Assembly: GCA_035409945.1 (NCBI GenBank)
Contig: DAONQC010000014.1
Coordinates: 1-35,588, forward strand
DNA: 35,588 bases
Source: MWEH01 sp035409945
Lineage (GTDB): Bacteria; Bacillota; Clostridia; Christensenellales; DTU072
Direction of reading: 5' to 3'
Part shown: one piece after another, positions 33,201-35,588 of the stretch
Layout of the letters: each line of letters begins with the position of its first letter
Position numbering within the stretch: position 1 is the stretch's first letter
The notes under the pieces: generated by a model
The model's input: only the letters and a program-made list of their open reading frames with translations
Database searches by the model: none
What the model was told of the DNA's origin: nothing
Translations under genes and position numbers: made by a program

Positions 33201-35588
33201 TGCGTTGTGTATTGATTAACTGTCCACCCCACATATACTACGACATCGTTTGCTGGCATTGTATATCCACTAAAGTTAAACTCTGAGGTTAGGTCTGCAT
33301 CGCTATACCAATTTTTGAATGCGTGTCCCGTTTTGGTAGGTTTAGCTGGCTCAGTAACTTCAGTTCCATACCCTTGAGTTATAGAATCTACTATGCTTCC
33401 ACCATTTGTTACAAAGCTAATTGTATGGTCAACTGGTGTACGACTAAAGTTTGCATATAATGTAACTGCCCCTGTTATTTTGCCACTTTCTGGCATGTTA
33501 CTCCAGTTAATGAATTCATAAGCATATTGTTCATCATCGGGGGTTTGGTTTGCTGTTATCGTGTTTTCTCCTAGCGTTAAGACTGACGCTACTGCTGAAA
33601 CATTAGTGCCATGATCTACCGTAAATGGACCTGACTCAGTCAGTGTTCCATACCCAGTTTCAACCACCACTAGCGTAACTTGATATTTCTTAATACTCCA
33701 CTTTGCATATATCGTCGTCTCACTTGCGGGTATCGTAAATGTATCAAAGTCAAAAAGGGTATTTAAACTTTCGTCACTGTACCAATTTACAAAATCGTAC
33801 CCTTCCTTCGTAGGATCATCTGTAGGTTTCGTTACTTTAGTCCCATAGCTTTGGGTTAGCGTAGCTATTTCGCTTCCACCATTCGTATTAAATATGACAT
33901 CGTATTGGTTAATATTCCATTTTGCATATATGGTCTTGTTTTCAGCTGGCATCTTATCAATGGTATAAGAACTAGTTAGTCCTAAGTCACTAAACCAACC
34001 TGCAAAAGTATATCCTTCTTTAATCGGATCTGCTGGTGGTGTAATGGTAGTATCATAGTCTTGAGTTATGCTGTCTATCTCATTTCCACCATTTGTGTTG
34101 AACGACAATGTATACTGCTTAACCGTATATTGAGCATACACATCTAAATCAGATGTTATATTGTCATAAGCTGGCGCCCAGCCGGTAAAGGTATATCCGG
34201 TCCTAGTCGGATCTGCAGGCGCTGTTGCACTAGACCCATGCGTTACTGTCTCTGCCTTTTCAACACTGCTATCATAGTTTATGAACCTGACTGTATAACT
34301 CTTAATCGTCCAGTTTGCAGTATATGTTCTAGCACCATGGCTTCCTTGCGCAATTTGCACTAAAGTGTTGGTTGTACCTTCTAATTCTGTTCCACTCCAA
34401 CCATCAAAGGTGTATCCTTCTTTCGTTGGATTTACGAGATTAAAGGTGGGTGTTTCGTATGTATATTCAGTAGGATTTGCATTACTTGGAGTTACACTTC
34501 CTCCAGCTAAATTGTAACTTATGGAATATTCTTTTGCCGTCCACTTTGCGTATAACGTGGTGTCAGTTGCTGGCATTGTGTATCCATCAAATGAAAATGC
34601 ATAGTAAGATCCTAAACTTGCATCCGTATACCAACCTGCAAAATTGTAATAATCTTTTGTGGGATCAACCGGCGCTGTAACGGGCTTTCCATAATCATCT
34701 GTTATGCTAGATACTTCACTTCCACCGTTTGTGACAAAAGTAATGGTATATTGGTTAATATTCCACTTTGCATATATAGTCGTATCTTTTGCTGGGATGG
34801 TAAACCCTTCGAATGTAAATTCATTTCCTGCTACAAAATCTATACTCTTATACCAACCTCCAAACGAATATCCTGTCTTCGTAGGATTAGCAGGTGGAGT
34901 CACACTTGTACCATAGTTTTGTCTACGGGTTTCTATCGTACTTCCACCGTCGGTATCGAATATGAAATCATATTGATTAATAGTCCAGCCTACATACACC
35001 GTAACATCTTCTGCTGGCATTGTGTAATCAACAAAACTAAACACATCGGTTAAGCCAGCATTACTGTACCAGTTTTTGAATGTGTGTCCTGTTTTTGTGG
35101 GTTTTTCTGGTTCATTTACAACAGTTCCAAATCCTTGAGTTATTGGGATTATTGCACTTCCTTCGTTTGTCTCAAAGGTCATTGTATGGTCAACTGGTGT
35201 ACGGCCAAAGTTTGCGGTTATTTTGGTATTGATTCCTGTTGTTCCACTGGTTGGATTCCAACCCAAGAATTCGTATGTGTATTCTTGTGTATTATCTGAC
35301 GCTGCTGCATGGATTGTAACAGGTTCATCAAGCGAAATTGTTAAATCGTTTCCAATTGTATTGTAGCTAGTTCCATATGGTACGTTGATAACAACCACCT
35401 TACTAGCATTTTTAACCGTTCCCCAACCTTCTTCATTTACTTGCACAGTCACGGAATAGTTGTTTTTAGTTTGTGTAAAGTTTGCTGTAACGGTGGTTTC
35501 ACCTGTAACTGTGGTGTTTCCATTCGTCCAGTAATTAAATGTATATGTAAATTCTCCAGTTGCATCTACTGTTGCAGTTGGTGTTACA
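30293..35588 (-). CDS. Giant TM-anchored surface protein with Listeria-Bacteroides repeats (5' end outside window)
   Basis: The minus-strand frame is open from the right edge, so the gene is 5'-truncated by the window. The GTG at 35452 that opens the longest initiator-based frame lies in mid-repeat (NNYSVTVQV) and is not a real start. At least 1764 codons are present. The visible part is a chain of about 70-90-residue repeats. Roughly eleven are of the InlB B-repeat/Flg_new type (NTNGGSEI..ITQDYGT..P..PTKEGYTFAGWY..MPA.D.TIYAKW). About six are of a second type (GYGTV....VPYGT....GN.LTI...Y.F..W), and three are a short type (YTVTWKNYDN..EYGQTP.Y.G). A non-repeat domain of about 150 residues follows, then one TM helix (FWIILLILAIIIAVEIIYIII) and a basic cytoplasmic tail. 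No LPXTG motif. Adhesion or host/surface interaction is the usual inference for such proteins. Confidence 0.92.
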   Translation of the reverse strand, partial: VTPTATVDATGEFTYTFNYWTNGNTTVTGETTVTANFTQTKNNYSVTVQVNEEGWGTVKNASKVVVINVPYGTSYNTIGNDLTISLDEPVTIHAAASDNTQEYTYEFLGWNPTSGTTGINTKITANFGRTPVDHTMTFETNEGSAIIPITQGFGTVVNEPEKPTKTGHTFKNWYSNAGLTDVFSFVDYTMPAEDVTVYVGWTINQYDFIFDTDGGSTIETRRQNYGTSVTPPANPTKTGYSFGGWYKSIDFVAGNEFTFEGFTIPAKDTTIYAKWNINQYTITFVTNGGSEVSSITDDYGKPVTAPVDPTKDYYNFAGWYTDASLGSYYAFSFDGYTMPATDTTLYAKWTAKEYSISYNLAGGSVTPSNANPTEYTYETPTFNLVNPTKEGYTFDGWSGTELEGTTNTLVQIAQGSHGARTYTANWTIKSYTVRFINYDSSVEKAETVTHGSSATAPADPTRTGYTFTGWAPAYDNITSDLDVYAQYTVKQYTLSFNTNGGNEIDSITQDYDTTITPPADPIKEGYTFAGWFSDLGLTSSYTIDKMPAENKTIYAKWNINQYDVIFNTNGGSEIATLTQSYGTKVTKPTDDPTKEGYDFVNWYSDESLNTLFDFDTFTIPASETTIYAKWSIKKYQVTLVVVETGYGTLTESGPFTVDHGTNVSAVASVLTLGENTITANQTPDDEQYAYEFINWSNMPESGKITGAVTLYANFSRTPVDHTISFVTNGGSIVDSITQGYGTEVTEPAKPTKTGHAFKNWYSDADLTSEFNFSGYTMPANDVVVYVGWTVNQYTTHFNTNGGNEIGSVTQDYDSTIIKPSDPEKTGHAFAGWFSDGELTTSYTTWKMPANDITIYAKWTVNQYSFSYNTDGGSIIESHMVNYGGTVSKPANPEKDGYIFDKWWVEVEHNNEFDFTTFTMPDNAVTIYATWTLNHYTMYFNTNGGNAIGSITQDYNTDITQPTEPTKEGHTFAGWFSDMGLTTSYTAWKMPANDITIYAKWTVNNYFVKVKVNTIGYGTVDNVSEITIENVPYGTSYSADGNKLTIEILPKRVINAVKANDTIEYTYTFVNWSSGEGTTGIATEIIANFERAKNKYDVTIKVNNDEAGKVGGQTQLVIQDVPYGTEFTTDGQALTIAGFALVNATVNDATAKYTFSWDKWVDASGQTGQNTIITAHFKATVNTYTVKISSNNIDYGAVNKDKIENVPYGTELLATGNTMTINGIEVTASTTPDTDEFRYKLTGWTNGGTTVEGDTDIVVLFTREVKKYTVTWKNYDNAVIKTENIEYGQTPSYTGDTPVRAKTQQYSYTFKDWSPAITVVKTNQEYKATYTGTVNKYSVVWKNEDGNVLKAELVEYGQTPTYTGSTPAKTKTAKYEYTFTGWTPEVTTVVDSQRYTATFSAEVRKYNVYILSSDERYGTVCTPCVYNVTYGTRMMTAGNVLQVNGSSVTATPKGSDAEGTCTFECWTNGDLEVTEDVTVTARFGRVLNKYTITFENEDGTILQETGIKYGTVPQYEGDSPVKTNANGYIYYFAGWTPEIEAVTGDRVYTAEYNRRVRVIEADAVENDNKPAKPEDESQIPGKAESEIGFEEDTNLVIKVVALAKVDSNIKAPKGKDVVQVFNIKLYRNGEEVKPTSDINITMDMLPELFEYVQDRKNLSIVMLEDEKLVEKAVSSESGQLIFTISETGDLMVVRPATRYYSWFWIILLILAIIIAVEIIYIIISNKKKRMERLVEEKYLTSDEKKIAKGMASQKNAYNYVKRMRI
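30920..35588 (-). repeat. Mosaic of about 20 beta-grasp repeats in the surface protein gene
   Basis: From the N-terminal side the order is B, A x7, B, A x4, B x3, C x2, B, C (A = NGG..AGWY..YAKW type; B = YGT..VPYGT..LTI type; C = short EYGQTP type). Before it lies a further partial B at the window edge. The B-A junction ANF(G/S)RTPVDHT is duplicated with near-identical DNA at about 35184 and 33423, 1.76 kb apart. Two A repeats (about 32590-32760 and 33010-33180) are also nearly identical. Recombination between units is therefore recent. Confidence 0.85.

Noticed and set aside
35450..35452. GTG as start codon of the giant surface protein
   Set aside because: The frame continues open to the window edge with in-frame repeat sequence (TGETTVTANFTQTKNNYS), so the GTG is internal.

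Overview
The window is AT-rich and has the gene order and signals of a low-GC Gram-positive bacterium of the Clostridia/Firmicutes type. It carries strong purine-rich ribosome binding sites, sigma-A-like promoters, the secA-prfB pairing common in Firmicutes, a TM-anchored surface protein built of Listeria-Bacteroides repeats, a DUF4234 protein and a CehA/McbA-type PHP protein. An uncultured or gut-type clostridial lineage is my inference. No rRNA, tRNA, CRISPR array, transposase or phage gene is visible.

Layout. Bases 1-481 hold no supportable gene. Bases 482-10199 are a minus-strand block: CDF metal transporter, membrane-anchored Dcr2/PAP29-like phosphoesterase, transcription-repair coupling factor Mfd, a cytoplasmic GH31 glycosidase behind a promoter overlapped by two tandem palindromes (9241-9271), and an unrecognised 291-residue protein. 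Bases 10685-18447 are a plus-strand block: secA, prfB (without the usual programmed frameshift), serS, an unknown two-TM proline-rich protein, and a DUF1624/HGSNAT-like membrane acyltransferase. It ends in a bidirectional terminator shared with ftsH. Bases 18677-26343 are minus-strand: ftsH with a long charged tail, a 569-residue LEA-like 11-mer repeat protein, an orphan AbiEi-like protein, a DUF4234 membrane protein, and a PHP-domain metallohydrolase. Bases 26714-28305 are plus-strand: a maltose/galactoside O-acetyltransferase and an autoproteolytic P1 (DmpA/NylC-like) peptidase. Bases 28643-35588 are minus-strand cell-surface genes: a 4-TM protein, a lipoprotein, a small TM protein, and the C-terminal part (at least 1764 residues) of a giant repeat surface protein that runs off the right edge.

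The most unusual structure is a recurring pattern of gene-tail echoes. Short, diverged copies of the 3' end of a gene lie just downstream of the intact gene in the same orientation. The P1 peptidase has two (28348-28428 and 29799-29911). The DUF4234 gene has one that also copies its terminator hairpin (24285-24395). In the peptidase echoes several differences are synonymous, so they look like stubs of old paralogues rather than recent slippage copies. Other notable items are the operator-like palindromes at the GH31 promoter, the 11-mer repeat protein, a roughly 130-residue extra segment in SecA, a three-copy 66-73 bp intergenic repeat (2972-3188), and the module shuffling visible in the giant surface protein.

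Housekeeping functions (secretion by SecA, membrane quality control by FtsH, translation by SerRS and RF2, repair by Mfd) are interleaved with accessory envelope and carbohydrate genes. I see no single multi-gene pathway linking them all.
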